Assembly (NCBI RefSeq): GCF_002734215.1
Contig: NZ_NSEB01000011.1
Span: 62,001-126,000, forward strand
From: Fredinandcohnia onubensis
Lineage (GTDB): Bacteria; Bacillota; Bacilli; Bacillales; Bacillaceae_L
DNA length: 64,000 nucleotides
Direction: 5' to 3'
Numbering within the stretch: the first letter of the stretch is position 1; every line of letters starts with the position of its first letter. Shown piece after piece: positions 35,956 through 45,200 of the stretch. The notes under the pieces are model-generated. The model had not been told where the DNA came from, ran no database searches, and saw nothing but the letters and a program-made list of their open reading frames with translations. The translations under genes were made by a program, and so were the position numbers.

Positions 35956-35988
35956 ATAATAAGAAAGAAGCAGCCACATTATGGCTGC
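35956..35988 (-). terminator. Terminator-like hairpin in the spoIIIE leader
   Basis: A GC-rich 7-bp stem (35970-35976 with 35982-35988, 5-base loop) with a T-rich minus-strand tail (TTCTTTCTTATTATT). It lies between the predicted spoIIIE promoter and its start codon, so it could attenuate transcription as well as end read-through from tepA-ylzJ. Confidence 0.45.
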
Positions 35989-36009
35989 CTACGTGATGAA
36001 ATTAGTTAA

Positions 36010-36048
36010 ATTATAGCACATTATACCAATTTAGGACAATTGATGAAA
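36010..36048 (-). promoter_or_regulatory. Overlapping sigma-A promoters of spoIIIE
   Basis: Two TATAAT boxes lie 4 bases apart on the minus strand. The distal one (36020-36025) is preceded by TG (extended -10) and by TTTCAT (36043-36048) at 17 bases. The proximal one (36010-36015) has TTGTCC (36034-36039) at 18 bases. Confidence 0.6.
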
Positions 36049-36106
36049 TGATAGGTTTAATTCTATAAATGTTCACTTTAGCAACCTTTCGTCCCAGCCT
36101 GAAACG

Positions 36107-36133
36107 TCTTGTGAAACCAATGATTTCACAAGA
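36107..36133. repeat. 10-bp inverted repeat downstream of ylzJ
   Basis: TCTTGTGAAA (36107-36116) and TTTCACAAGA (36124-36133) form a perfect 10-bp stem with a 7-base loop, 24 bases after the ylzJ stop. No T run follows on the minus strand, so it is either an RNA-protecting hairpin or a poor terminator. Confidence 0.5.
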
Positions 36134-36156
36134 ATCAGCAAAAAATGTTTTGTAAA

Positions 36157-36366
36157 CTATAATTTGATTTTCTGCCCAGGCGAGTATCTTCCGTCTAAAA
36201 AGTGCTGAGGATCAGTACTCATAACTCTTTCAATTGTGTATTCACCATTTTGGGCATGGCTAACAGCAAGTGAAACACCGTTAATATCGACATACTTAAA
36301 ATTACTTTCTTCCATTTCAGTTTGTGGATAAATTAGCTCTTGTGGCATCATAGTATATAGAATCAT
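36157..36366 (-). CDS. ylzJ: YlzJ-like small protein
   Basis: A 69-residue protein matching the YlzJ family ([14 protein letters not shown], ending YSPGQKIKL), which is confined to Bacillaceae and relatives and has no known function. It has no signal peptide. Its start overlaps the tepA stop by four bases (ATGA), so it is coupled to tepA. Confidence 0.88.
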   Translation of the reverse strand: MILYTMMPQELIYPQTEMEESNFKYVDINGVSLAVSHAQNGEYTIERVMSTDPQHFLDGRYSPGQKIKL

Positions 36367-37118
36367 TGAATCATCTGCCCGCTTTCTTCCGTAACATTTC
36401 TCTCATCAATTAACTGATTTAGTTTCTTAATCGCCTGTCCAATTCCACCAATTTCATTAATGAGGCCATATTTTACCGCATCAGAGCCTATAACGTTGGT
36501 TCCAATATCCCTTGTTAAATTACCCTTAGAAAACATCAATTCCTTGAACTTATCTTCGGTTATTTGCGAATGCCCTGTAACAAAATTAACCACGCGCTCT
36601 TGCATTTTATCTAAGTACTCAAACGTCTGAGGTACACCGATAACTAGACCCGTTAGTCTTACTGGATGGATTGTCATCGTCGCCGTTTCAGCCACAAAAG
36701 AATAATCACAAGCCACGGCAATTGGAACACCTATCGAGTGACCGCCTCCTAAAACAATTGAAACAGTTGGTTTTGAGAGCGACGCAAGCATTTCTGATAT
36801 TGCAAGCCCTGCCTCAACATCTCCCCCAACTGTATTTAAAATAACTAATAAACCTTCAATTTTTGGGTTTTGTTCAATCGCAACAATTTGAGGTATAACA
36901 TGTTCATATTTAGTTGTTTTATTTTGAGGAGGTAATTGAATATGTCCTTCAATTTGACCAACAATTGTAAGGCAATGTATTTTACTGTCATTTGACATTT
37001 GAGGGACATTGGTTTGTCCTAGTTGTTGAATCTTATCAACTAATGATGAGCCCTTTGTTTCATTTTTATCCTGATCCCCTTGTGGTTGATCTGCATTTAT
37101 GTATTGATTATTATTCAT
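36363..37118 (-). CDS. tepA: TepA, ClpP-like protease
   Basis: A 251-residue ClpP/SppA-fold serine protease. The catalytic Ser is in GGGHSIGVP, the oxyanion-loop glycines are in [17 protein letters not shown], and the conserved [10 protein letters not shown] supplies the His. A disordered Gln/Asn-rich N-terminus of about 45 residues precedes it. B. subtilis TepA (YmfB) was named for a role in protein translocation; it also helps degrade small acid-soluble spore proteins on germination. It forms a unit with ylzJ. Confidence 0.9.
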   Translation of the reverse strand: MNNNQYINADQPQGDQDKNETKGSSLVDKIQQLGQTNVPQMSNDSKIHCLTIVGQIEGHIQLPPQNKTTKYEHVIPQIVAIEQNPKIEGLLVILNTVGGDVEAGLAISEMLASLSKPTVSIVLGGGHSIGVPIAVACDYSFVAETATMTIHPVRLTGLVIGVPQTFEYLDKMQERVVNFVTGHSQITEDKFKELMFSKGNLTRDIGTNVIGSDAVKYGLINEIGGIGQAIKKLNQLIDERNVTEESGQMIQ

Positions 37119-37191
37119 CGTATTCTCCTTTCAACCCATTTACCATTTAGTATAAACACATGGTTCTATTTCATTCTCGAAAGTGGGTGAA

Positions 37192-37222
37192 AGAAAAAAA
37201 GCCAATCAGTAAGATTGACTTT
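37192..37222 (-). terminator. Rho-independent terminator of the dap operon
   Basis: A 10-bp stem with one G-U pair (37198-37207 with 37213-37222) followed by a TTTTTTTCTTTC tail on the minus strand, 15 bases after dapA. Confidence 0.88.
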
Positions 37223-37236
37223 TTAAACATGTTTTT

Positions 37237-38106
37237 TTATTTCCCTATTAATTTTGTTAATTCAATTCGTTCTTGTTCGTTTAACGGAACTAGTGGTAAA
37301 CGAACAGAGCCAACGTCTAATCCCTTGATTTGAAGAGCTGTTTTTACTGGAACCGGATTTGGTGCCGTAAATAGTCCCTTCATAATTGGTAGAAGTTTTT
37401 GATGGTGTCTAGCTGCCTCAGTATTGTTTCCTGTTAAAAATGCTTTTACCATTTGCTGCATTTCATTACCAATCACGTGGGCAGCAACTGAAACAACACC
37501 TTTTGCTCCAATTGAAAGAGCCGGCAATGTGATTCCATCATCCCCACTGTATAAATCAAAACTTTCATCAGTATTAGCAATTATTTCAGTCATTGCTTCA
37601 AGGCTTCCACTTGCTTCTTTAACAGCAACGATATTTTGTATCTTCGACAATTTAATAATGGTTTCTACTGACATATTAATAACCGATCTACCTGGAATAT
37701 TGTAAAGCATAATAGGTAGTTTTGTACTTTCAGCAATTGTTTTAAAATGCTGATAAAGTCCTTCTTGACTTGGCTTATTGTAATATGGAACAACAAGCAT
37801 AATTGCATCGACACCGGCTTCTTGTGCTTTTTTTGATAACTCCATGGATGCATACGTATTATTGCTGCCTGTTCCAGCTATTACTGGAACCCGACCATCC
37901 ACAACTTTTACAACGTGACGGAAAAGAGCTACTTTTTCCTCGGAAGATAACGTAGGAGATTCACCAGTTGTCCCTGCTACAACCAGAGATTCTGTACCAT
38001 TATTTATTAAATAATTAATCAACTGAGTTGTTTTACCGAAATCGATATTTCCTTTATTATCAAATGGTGTCACCATAGCTGTAGAGATTCTTCCAAAATC
38101 AATCAT
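37237..38106 (-). CDS. dapA: 4-hydroxy-tetrahydrodipicolinate synthase
   Basis: DapA condenses pyruvate with aspartate semialdehyde, the first step specific to lysine, diaminopimelate and dipicolinate. The 289 residues have the Schiff-base Lys in IVAVKEASG (about 163), the Tyr in MLYNIPGRS, and AGTTGESPTL near residue 43. It is the last gene of spoVFA-spoVFB-asd-dapG-dapA, but a hairpin before it suggests separate control. No lysine riboswitch is seen upstream. Confidence 0.97.
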   Translation of the reverse strand: MIDFGRISTAMVTPFDNKGNIDFGKTTQLINYLINNGTESLVVAGTTGESPTLSSEEKVALFRHVVKVVDGRVPVIAGTGSNNTYASMELSKKAQEAGVDAIMLVVPYYNKPSQEGLYQHFKTIAESTKLPIMLYNIPGRSVINMSVETIIKLSKIQNIVAVKEASGSLEAMTEIIANTDESFDLYSGDDGITLPALSIGAKGVVSVAAHVIGNEMQQMVKAFLTGNNTEAARHHQKLLPIMKGLFTAPNPVPVKTALQIKGLDVGSVRLPLVPLNEQERIELTKLIGK

Positions 38107-38194
38107 GCTTTTACACCTACTCCCATCAATTGCGCTAGGCTTATTTCCTAAAAACCTAGGCTTGCTCTAAAAAATTATACATGAAACAAATATG

Positions 38195-38231
38195 TTAAAG
38201 AAAGGGACTCCTCCATCACGGAGGTTCCCTT
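38195..38231 (-). terminator. Terminator between dapG and dapA
   Basis: A two-part stem (38202-38207 with 38226-38231, and 38210-38214 with 38220-38224) followed on the minus strand by TTTCTTTA. It lies directly after dapG. Confidence 0.7.
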
Positions 38232-38241
38232 AATTGTCCCC

Positions 38242-39483
38242 TTAAAAGTCTACCACTTCTGCTCCAACAGGTCCATCAGATAAATGGAATGCTTTATGAA
38301 GTGCGTTAATGGCTTCCTTCATTTCAGATTCCTTAACAAGTACCCAAATGGTTGATAGACTATCTGCTGATTGCAAAATTTGAATTCCTTTTTCTGAAAG
38401 TGCTGTTACAATTCGTGCAGTCACTCCAGGTACGCCGTTCATTCCCGCTCCAACAGTCGCAACCTTCGCACATTTTTCAGTTACCTGAGGTTCATAACCC
38501 AATTCTTTCAGTTTATTAACCGCGCGGGCTGTCATTTCTCCCGAAACCGTATAAACAACACCATTGGGTGTGATGTTAAAGAAATCCACACTTATTTTTT
38601 CATTGGCCATTGCCTTAAATACTTCTGTTTGAAGATTATATTGGCCTTTTTTTGCTTGAACTTTTAATTGCGTTACATTTGTCACGTGTGCAATACCTGT
38701 AATTAATCGATCCTTAACCTCGACACCTCGACGTTTATCAATTGTTGTTACAAGTGTACCAGGTGCATCCGAATATGTTGAACGCACCCTAATGGGTACC
38801 TTTGCATCCATCGCAATTTCAACTGCGCGTGGATGAATGACTTTTGCACCTTGGTATGCCATGTTCACGATTTCGTTATATGTGACGACTGATAATGGCT
38901 TTGCATCACCAACGATTCGTGGGTCTGCTGTCATAACACCTTCTACATCTGTAAAAATATCAATCCACTCAGCTTGTAATGCAACACCTAGTGCCGCAGC
39001 AGATGTATCACTTCCACCTCTACCTAATGTCGTAATGTCACCTATTTTAGAGATCCCTTGAAATCCTGTGACTACTACCACATCATGGGTTTCGAGTGTT
39101 TGCAGCAGACGGTCACACTTCATTTCAATAATTCTAGCATTTGTGTGATCACCATTGGTCCGGAAACCCGCCTGCCCACCATTTAAAGCAGCTGCAGAGA
39201 TTCCAGCTTGATTTAACATATTGGTAAAAACGACACTAGAAATAATTTCTCCGCAGGACACGAGCATATCCATTTCCCTATCACTAATAGTTGGATTTTG
39301 CTCCCCTACTAAGCTTAAAAGTGTATCAGTTGCATATGGGTCACCCATTCTCCCCATAGCTGATACAACGACAACTACTTTATATCCATCCGAGACGGCA
39401 CTTTCAATATGTTTTTTTGCTCTTTCCCTTGATTCTTCATCCCGTACTGAGGTTCCGCCAAATTTTTGAACAACGATATTCAT
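38242..39483 (-). CDS. dapG: Aspartokinase I (diaminopimelate-sensitive type)
   Basis: DapG phosphorylates aspartate at the head of the lysine/threonine/dipicolinate pathway. The 413-residue protein has the kinase motifs KFGGTSV, TLGRGGSDTSA and VKVIHPRAVEIA, and two C-terminal ACT domains for feedback control (about 265-340 and 345-410). The B. subtilis homologue in this operon is inhibited by diaminopimelate, so the same is expected here. It follows asd by 29 bases. Confidence 0.96.
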   Translation of the reverse strand: MNIVVQKFGGTSVRDEESRERAKKHIESAVSDGYKVVVVVSAMGRMGDPYATDTLLSLVGEQNPTISDREMDMLVSCGEIISSVVFTNMLNQAGISAAALNGGQAGFRTNGDHTNARIIEMKCDRLLQTLETHDVVVVTGFQGISKIGDITTLGRGGSDTSAAALGVALQAEWIDIFTDVEGVMTADPRIVGDAKPLSVVTYNEIVNMAYQGAKVIHPRAVEIAMDAKVPIRVRSTYSDAPGTLVTTIDKRRGVEVKDRLITGIAHVTNVTQLKVQAKKGQYNLQTEVFKAMANEKISVDFFNITPNGVVYTVSGEMTARAVNKLKELGYEPQVTEKCAKVATVGAGMNGVPGVTARIVTALSEKGIQILQSADSLSTIWVLVKESEMKEAINALHKAFHLSDGPVGAEVVDF

Positions 39484-39512
39484 GAAACCACCTCATGTTT
39501 TGGTTCAAACGA

Positions 39513-40565
39513 TTATTTTGCTACTAAGCCTAGCTTTATAAGACTTCCAGCAATTTGTACGGAGTTCCATGCAGCGCCTTTTAGTAGATTGTCAGATACA
39601 ACCCACATATGGAACCCATTATCTTGGTCTAAGTCTTTTCTGATTCTTCCTACGAACACATCTTTTTTACCAACTGCATGAATTGGCATTGGGTACACTT
39701 GCTCTGCTGGATTGTCTTCTAGTACAATTCCTGGTGCAGAAGATAATAATTCTTTTACGTCTTGTGCAGACACATCATTTTGTGTTGTTTCAAAATAAAC
39801 AGATTCTGAATGTCCTGTTTCAACTGGTAAACGAACACAAGTCGCAGCTACATGAAGATCAGGTAAATGCATAATCTTCTTAGTTTCGTTAATCATTTTC
39901 ATTTCTTCAAAAGTGAACCCATTATCCTCAAATTTATCGATTTGTGGAATCGCGTTAAAAGCGATTTGGTAATGCTTTTTGTCACCTTTTACAGGTAAGA
40001 TCTTTGGAGTAACTTCATTACCTTCGATAATATCCTTCGTTTGCTCATTCATTTCTTGAATCGCAGCAACGCCGGAACCTGAAACTGCTTGATATGTTGA
40101 AACAATAACCTTAGATAAACCATAAGCCTTACGAATTGGTTCTAAAGCGACAACCATTTGAATAGTAGAACAATTTGGATTTGCAATAATACCATTGTGT
40201 TTTAAAAGGTCATTTTCGTTTACCTCAGGTACTACTAATGGTACATTTTCATCCATTCTAAATGCACTTGTGTTATCAACTACAATTGCACCTCGCTTAA
40301 CTGCTTCAGGAGCAAGTTCTTTTGATACTCCTCCTCCAGCACTAAACAAGGCAATATCAACACCTTCAAATTTTTCTGGTGTTGCTACCTCAACTGTTAT
40401 TTCTTGACCCTTATACTCTATCTTTTTACCAGCAGAACGTTCTGATGATAATAAAGTTAATTTAGTTAATGGAAAATCCGTTTCTTCAAGTGTTTTGATC
40501 ATTTGCATTCCTACAGCACCTGTAGCACCTACAACCGCAACATGTAATTCTTTTTCTACTGTCAT
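39513..40565 (-). CDS. asd: Aspartate-semialdehyde dehydrogenase
   Basis: Asd reduces aspartyl phosphate to aspartate semialdehyde. The 350-residue protein has the NADP motif VVGATGAVG, the catalytic Cys in NPNCSTIQ (near residue 135) and the His in [10 protein letters not shown]. The nearest ribosome binding site (GGAAGGGG) is 12 bases from the ATG, longer than usual. A large hairpin separates it from spoVFB, so vegetative expression may start in that gap. Confidence 0.96.
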   Translation of the reverse strand: MTVEKELHVAVVGATGAVGMQMIKTLEETDFPLTKLTLLSSERSAGKKIEYKGQEITVEVATPEKFEGVDIALFSAGGGVSKELAPEAVKRGAIVVDNTSAFRMDENVPLVVPEVNENDLLKHNGIIANPNCSTIQMVVALEPIRKAYGLSKVIVSTYQAVSGSGVAAIQEMNEQTKDIIEGNEVTPKILPVKGDKKHYQIAFNAIPQIDKFEDNGFTFEEMKMINETKKIMHLPDLHVAATCVRLPVETGHSESVYFETTQNDVSAQDVKELLSSAPGIVLEDNPAEQVYPMPIHAVGKKDVFVGRIRKDLDQDNGFHMWVVSDNLLKGAAWNSVQIAGSLIKLGLVAK

Positions 40566-40645
40566 TTGAAATTAATTCCCCTTCCTAGTATTACTAGAAC
40601 GTCTAATTTACGTTTAATGATATATATTTTACCACATACAAGTAC

Positions 40646-40680
40646 TAAAGGAGAGAAGAATTTTCATTCTTTCTCCTTTA
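40646..40680 (-). terminator. Large hairpin between spoVFB and asd
   Basis: An imperfect stem of about 14 bp (40646-40661 with 40666-40680). The minus-strand tail is TTTAGTACTTG, with few T, so sporulation transcripts from spoVFAB may partly read through into asd. Confidence 0.55.
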
Positions 40681-40695
40681 TTCAAAAAATTTTCG

Positions 40696-41301
40696 TTATT
40701 CTTCACCGTCACGGAATCTTTCTACAATTACCGGTTGTAATTGCCTTCCTTCAATTGCTGCAGCAACAGTGTCCCTTAGCATTGTCATACGTGCAACCAT
40801 TGAATTTGGCTTTTTCGTTGGCGCATCTTGGCCATACGGAATAAAGTATATATTTTTTGTTGCCATTAACCTCATTAGGTTCACACCATTTAAACCTAAT
40901 GCGTCATTTGTGGATATTCCCAAGACAACCGGAGATTGATTACGTAATGTTGCTTTAGCTGCCATTAAGACTGGAGAATCTGTTAACGCATTCGCGAACT
41001 TACTCATTGAATTCCCTGTAAGTGGTGCAATGACCATGCAATCAAGTGGAAGTTTTGGACCTAATGGTTCTGCTTTTACAATCGAATCAATGGCTTTATT
41101 CCCTGTCGCTTTTTCAATTCTTTCAATCCACTCTGCGCCTTCTCCAAAACGTGTATTTGTTGATTGAACAGTCCATGATACAACAGGGATCACTTCTGCA
41201 CCCTCATCTACCAGTCTAACTATTTCTGGAAATACAGCATCGTACGTACAATGAGATCCTGTAAGACCAAATCCGATTCTTTTTCCTTTTAATGAAGTCA
41301 T
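40696..41301 (-). CDS. spoVFB: Dipicolinate synthase subunit B
   Basis: The flavoprotein-like (Rossmann) subunit of dipicolinate synthase, which in the mother cell oxidises dihydrodipicolinate to the dipicolinic acid that loads the spore core. The protein begins MTSLKGKRIGFGLTGSHCTYD and contains CMVIAPLTGNSMSKFANALTD, typical of the flavoprotein family. I use ATG 41299-41301 after AGAGGAGA, giving 201 residues; an earlier in-frame ATG would run far back into spoVFA. It sits 1 base after the spoVFA stop. Confidence 0.95.
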   Translation of the reverse strand: MTSLKGKRIGFGLTGSHCTYDAVFPEIVRLVDEGAEVIPVVSWTVQSTNTRFGEGAEWIERIEKATGNKAIDSIVKAEPLGPKLPLDCMVIAPLTGNSMSKFANALTDSPVLMAAKATLRNQSPVVLGISTNDALGLNGVNLMRLMATKNIYFIPYGQDAPTKKPNSMVARMTMLRDTVAAAIEGRQLQPVIVERFRDGEE

Positions 41302-41302
41302 A

Positions 41303-42202
41303 TTATTCGTTCTCCTCTCTTTGTTGTAATAACTCAAGAAGTAGTTGGGATAATACATTCGCAACAATTTGACCGGCTGTCTTTGGAGCGACAATACCAG
41401 GTAACCCAGGTGCTAATAAGGCTTTAATCCCTCTTTTTTCTGCATATCTAAAATCAGTTCCCCCAGGCTTAGAGGCTAGATCAACAATCAATGTATGGGC
41501 AGGCATTTTCGAAATCACACTTGCCGTCACGATTAAGTGTGGGATCGTATTAATACAGACGTCGACATCCTTAACCTCTTCAGCAATATCTGAAAGATGA
41601 AAAGGCGTTAATCCCATTTCCGTAATTCTTGCAATATGCTCTGTTTTTCTGGCACCCACTTTAACATTTGCCCCTAAAGCAGCAAAGCTTCTTGCAACAC
41701 TCATACCGACTCTGCCAAGACCAAGTACAGCCACTCTTGAATTATGAATGGTTATATCTGTATGTTGAATCACCATCATAATGGTTCCTTCAACTGTTGG
41801 AATGGAATTATAGATTGCAACATCGTCTCTTTCAAATAAACGCACTAATTTTCGATTGGTTGCCTTAATAATTCCATCTAAATAAGAATTGCTAATTCCC
41901 GAGTAAACAACACAGTGATCAGGTGTTTGTGATAAAATATCTTCAGTTAAGACGACTGTTTCATTTGAAAAAATCGTTTCAACCTCTCCCGCACTGTTTG
42001 TTCCTGATACCGGTAAAATAATCGCATCTATATCTGTAAAGTCGATTTCGTCTAAACGTTCTTTTGAAGCTCCAGTGAATCCATGATCTAGTTGATCAAA
42101 TCCAATTAAAGAAAGCCTTGCATCTAATTCAATTAGTTTACGAATTACTTCCAACTGTCGTGCATCTCCACCTATAATAGCCACATGCATATCAGTTAAC
42201 AT
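41303..42202 (-). CDS. spoVFA: Dipicolinate synthase subunit A
   Basis: The NAD(P)-dependent dehydrogenase subunit. An N-terminal domain (MHVAIIGGDARQLEVIRKL) is followed by a Rossmann motif AVLGLGRVGMSVARSFAALG near residue 155. With SpoVFB it makes dipicolinic acid. I start it at ATG 42200-42202, 8 bases after GAAGGTGA, giving 299 residues; the upstream GTG overlaps that site. A candidate sigma-K promoter lies 136 bases upstream, as expected for a mother-cell gene. Confidence 0.95.
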   Translation of the reverse strand: MLTDMHVAIIGGDARQLEVIRKLIELDARLSLIGFDQLDHGFTGASKERLDEIDFTDIDAIILPVSGTNSAGEVETIFSNETVVLTEDILSQTPDHCVVYSGISNSYLDGIIKATNRKLVRLFERDDVAIYNSIPTVEGTIMMVIQHTDITIHNSRVAVLGLGRVGMSVARSFAALGANVKVGARKTEHIARITEMGLTPFHLSDIAEEVKDVDVCINTIPHLIVTASVISKMPAHTLIVDLASKPGGTDFRYAEKRGIKALLAPGLPGIVAPKTAGQIVANVLSQLLLELLQQREENE

Positions 42203-42345
42203 ACGTTTTATCACCTTCTTTTACCTAAAGTGAACCCCGAGTGTATGTTAGTCATCACGTCGGTGAACTTCGGTTTCTTCATATCGTTTTTTGAGGGATA
42301 GCCCCTCAACAATCCATAAAATCACCATAATTTTATTTACTTCAC

Positions 42346-42373
42346 CATACTATGAGGCATTGCTTAAATAGGT
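42346..42373 (-). promoter_or_regulatory. Candidate sigma-K promoter of spoVFA
   Basis: On the minus strand AC (42372-42373, in CACC), a 17-base spacer and CATAGTATG (42346-42354) fit the sigma-K pattern AC-N16/17-CATANNNTA except for the last base. The leader to spoVFA is about 136 bases and contains a hairpin (42291-42309). Confidence 0.5.
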
Positions 42374-42412
42374 GAAAGAACAAGCTGAAATTTGCTCAGA
42401 ATAACATTTTCC

Positions 42413-42450
42413 TAAAAAAAATGAAAAAACCCACGGCATCCCGTGGGTTT
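42413..42450 (-). terminator. Rho-independent terminator of ymxH
   Basis: A perfect 10-bp stem (42427-42436 with 42441-42450, loop CATC) followed by a long T-rich tail on the minus strand. Confidence 0.93.
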
Positions 42451-42461
42451 ACATTGTATGA

Positions 42462-42722
42462 CTATTCAGCTTCTTCTGGTCCAAAATCATCTGGAATATC
42501 AATGATGATCATATCTGTACCAATTTTACGTATATGCTGCCATGATACGCGAACTTCATTACCTTGTTTCTTTAATCCAAACCATTTTAAAGACGGAATG
42601 ATGAGTGCCTTTATTTGACCGGTTCTCTCATCAATTTCTAAATCAGTTTGACCTAAAACACCTAGTCTTTCAGCTCGTTTTACATCAACAATTTCTTTTC
42701 CACTTAATTCACTTAGCCTCAA
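42462..42722 (-). CDS. ymxH: YlmC/YmxH family PRC-barrel protein
   Basis: An 86-residue PRC-barrel-like protein (LSGKEIVDVKRAERLG, then LGQTDLEIDERTGQI). The family is conserved in sporeformers and its function is not known. The best start is TTG 42720-42722, 8 bases after GAGGGG, giving MRLSELSGKEIVDV as in the B. subtilis protein. A GTG three codons earlier sits on the ribosome binding site. It follows mlpA and ends at a strong terminator. Confidence 0.87.
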   Translation of the reverse strand: MRLSELSGKEIVDVKRAERLGVLGQTDLEIDERTGQIKALIIPSLKWFGLKKQGNEVRVSWQHIRKIGTDMIIIDIPDDFGPEEAE

Positions 42723-42786
42723 AAAGACCACCCCTCACATGTCCTTTTTACAGTGTATGGAGTAGTCCACATTTTTAGAATCAAAA

Positions 42787-44028
42787 TCAATTTGAAAGCT
42801 TAATCGGTAAATCATCTGTAGGGCTAATTAACGCAAGTGAAAAATCGTCTGTGAAGACTCGTTCTGCCATTGCATTCACGCTATTTTCACTAACGGCGTT
42901 AATTTCATCTAAAATTTCATCAAGGTTTTTATGTTCCTTTAATAATAATTCATTTTTACCGTTTCGGCTCATTCTACTGTTTGTACTTTCAAGTCCGAGC
43001 ATAAGGCTACCCTTCATTTGCTCTTTGCTGTTCTTTAATTCCTTCTCGGTGATACCTTCTGCCTTAAGCTTTGCTAATGTATCCTGAATTGTTTCGAATA
43101 ACAAATTAAGTTGTTTACTTCCTGTGCCCCCATAAATGGTGACCATCCCAGTATCCTTATAAGAGGAATGATAAGAGAATACAGAATACGCTAATCCTTT
43201 TTGCTCACGTACGTCTTGGAATAAACGGCTACTCATACTACCGCCAAGAATATTATTTAACACGATTAGATCGTACACATCTTTATCTCCAATTTGTAAG
43301 CCATTAAAGCCTAAGCAAAGATGGGCTTGTTCGGTTTCTTTTTTTCGTGTGATCTTATTAGTATGGAAAGAAGGTTTTTGTAACTCATATTTCGTCTGGT
43401 CTCCTGAATAACTACCAAAGTATGACTCAACCTCAGAAATAAAGTTCTCATCAATATTACCAGCTATAGACACAACCACATTTTCTGGAGTATACATAGC
43501 ATTCATATATTGACGAAGTTTATCACCATTAAAGGTTTCCAATGTTTCTTCTGTTCCTAAAATTGGATAACCTAATGGATGATTTTCATAAGTAGCTTTA
43601 CTTAATAAATCATGGACGATATCATCTGGTGTATCTTCGTACATTTTAATCTCTTCTAGGACAACATTTTTTTCTTTTTTCAATTCTTCTTCATCAAAGT
43701 TCGAATTGAAGAACATGTCCGCTAGAACATCTAGTGCATATTTTGCATGTTCATCTAATACCTTTGCGTAATAACAAGTGTATTCTTTAGAGGTGAATGC
43801 ATTTACCTGTCCACCAATACTATCAAATGACTCCGCAATTTCTCTTGCAGATCTTGTTTTCGTACCCTTGAAAAACATATGCTCTAGAAAATGAGAAATA
43901 CCGTTATTCTCAGGGCTTTCATTTCGTGATCCTGTCCCGATCCAAACACCAATTGCAACTGATCGAACAGTTGGGATGTTTTCTAATACAATTCTTACAC
44001 CATTTTGACAAGTATACTTTTTAATCAA
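42787..44028 (-). CDS. mlpA: MlpA, M16 zinc protease
   Basis: A 413-residue M16 peptidase, similar to mitochondrial processing peptidase. The zinc motif is HFLEH (ISHFLEHMFFKGT, near residue 48), with the distal Glu in KEKNVVLEEIKMYEDTPDD. B. subtilis MlpA influences extracellular protease expression. The start is TTG 44026-44028, 9 bases after AGGAGG; no ATG is available. It lies between ylxY and ymxH, downstream of pnp. Confidence 0.92.
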   Translation of the reverse strand: MIKKYTCQNGVRIVLENIPTVRSVAIGVWIGTGSRNESPENNGISHFLEHMFFKGTKTRSAREIAESFDSIGGQVNAFTSKEYTCYYAKVLDEHAKYALDVLADMFFNSNFDEEELKKEKNVVLEEIKMYEDTPDDIVHDLLSKATYENHPLGYPILGTEETLETFNGDKLRQYMNAMYTPENVVVSIAGNIDENFISEVESYFGSYSGDQTKYELQKPSFHTNKITRKKETEQAHLCLGFNGLQIGDKDVYDLIVLNNILGGSMSSRLFQDVREQKGLAYSVFSYHSSYKDTGMVTIYGGTGSKQLNLLFETIQDTLAKLKAEGITEKELKNSKEQMKGSLMLGLESTNSRMSRNGKNELLLKEHKNLDEILDEINAVSENSVNAMAERVFTDDFSLALISPTDDLPIKLSN

Positions 44029-44055
44029 TGCTGGATTCCTCCTGTTCTTACACCA

Positions 44056-45045
44056 CTACTTTTTCTTTAGTATGATACGATCTTCGTTTAATAATGTAGA
44101 AACGTTGTCGATAGCAAGATCTTTTTGTTTAATAGATATAATTAATCTTTCAAGACTTTGAGCAGTTGGTGATGTTGGATGCATTAAAACCATGGCACCA
44201 GGATGGACTTTGCCCATTACCCTTTGAACTAAAACATGGGGTTGTGGACGCTGCCAATCGATTGTATCCACACTCCACATAATTGTTTTCATACCGAGTT
44301 CATCTGCAATTTTAACGACCTCATCGCGGTAGCTTCCACTAGGTGGAGCAAAGAGGGTAGGCTTTTTCCCTGTAGCAGCCTCAATGACCTGATTTGTCTT
44401 CATTAATTGCTCTCTAACAAGATCTGAAGACAAGGTTTTCATATCAGGATGTGTATAAGAATGGTTGCCTACTTCATGTCCAGCATCCACAATCATTTTA
44501 GCTAAATCTGGATTTTCCTTTACCCATCTTCCTTCTAAGAAAAAAGTTGCTTTTACATTATGCTTTTTTAACGTCGCAAGCATATCAGGAATATATTCAT
44601 TCCCCCATGCAACATTTATGATAAATGACACAAGCGGTTTGTTTGGATTCCCGCGATAAATCGGGGACGAAGGTAAATCTTCAAGATGAACTTTAGGGGA
44701 TAGCTGCTTAAATACCAGCTTATTTGCATCAAATTCGCCTTCTTTTTTCATCTTTTCATATGAAGCTTTAATATTTACCTCTAGTCCATTGAGGCCAGGT
44801 GTTGCTTTCCAAACAGGGTCAATCTTCGCATCTTCTGCAGGAATACTATATTCAATTGCCCTTTTTTCAATTTCTTTTAAAAGTTGATCACCTTTGCTAC
44901 TAACAGGGATTGCGTCAGCGCTTTCTTTTAGTGAACTTTCTTTTAATCCCTGAACGTAATCATTTGTGAACGGATTATGTAATGATCCAATTGAAACCAA
45001 TAATATGCATATAAAAGCAATAAATTGTATATACCTTTTTTTCAT
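44056..45045 (-). CDS. ylxY: YlxY, polysaccharide deacetylase-like protein with altered site
   Basis: A 329-residue exported protein with an N-terminal signal or anchor (YIQFIAFICILLVSIGSL) and a NodB-type domain (about 140-325). The second metal motif HSYTHP is intact, but the first, normally TFDDG, reads INVAWGNEY, so the catalytic base and one metal Asp are missing. The domain may bind rather than cleave glycans. This family sits behind pnp in Bacillus. A relation to sporulation is often suggested but not visible here. Confidence 0.88.
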   Translation of the reverse strand: MKKRYIQFIAFICILLVSIGSLHNPFTNDYVQGLKESSLKESADAIPVSSKGDQLLKEIEKRAIEYSIPAEDAKIDPVWKATPGLNGLEVNIKASYEKMKKEGEFDANKLVFKQLSPKVHLEDLPSSPIYRGNPNKPLVSFIINVAWGNEYIPDMLATLKKHNVKATFFLEGRWVKENPDLAKMIVDAGHEVGNHSYTHPDMKTLSSDLVREQLMKTNQVIEAATGKKPTLFAPPSGSYRDEVVKIADELGMKTIMWSVDTIDWQRPQPHVLVQRVMGKVHPGAMVLMHPTSPTAQSLERLIISIKQKDLAIDNVSTLLNEDRIILKKK

Positions 45046-45156
45046 AACAATCCCCCTCTTTACTAGAAAATATGTAAGGGAGGGACAAGGTAGAACACAA
45101 ATTGAGAAAAGTGTAATAGCTACTGTTCAAACTTTAAAAACGATGTCATAACATAA

Positions 45157-45190
45157 ATAAAAACCTAAAAAGCCCGGTTTACCAGGCTTT
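45157..45190 (-). terminator. Rho-independent terminator of pnp
   Basis: A 9-bp stem with one G-U pair (45169-45177 with 45182-45190, loop TTTA) followed by a T-rich tail on the minus strand, 10 bases after pnp. Confidence 0.88.
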
Positions 45191-45200
45191 AGAAAGTTTA

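Noticed and set aside
37119-42461. Lysine riboswitch or T-box in the dap operon
   Set aside because: The gaps before asd (130 bp), dapG (29 bp) and dapA (135 bp) hold only simple hairpins, too small for these elements.
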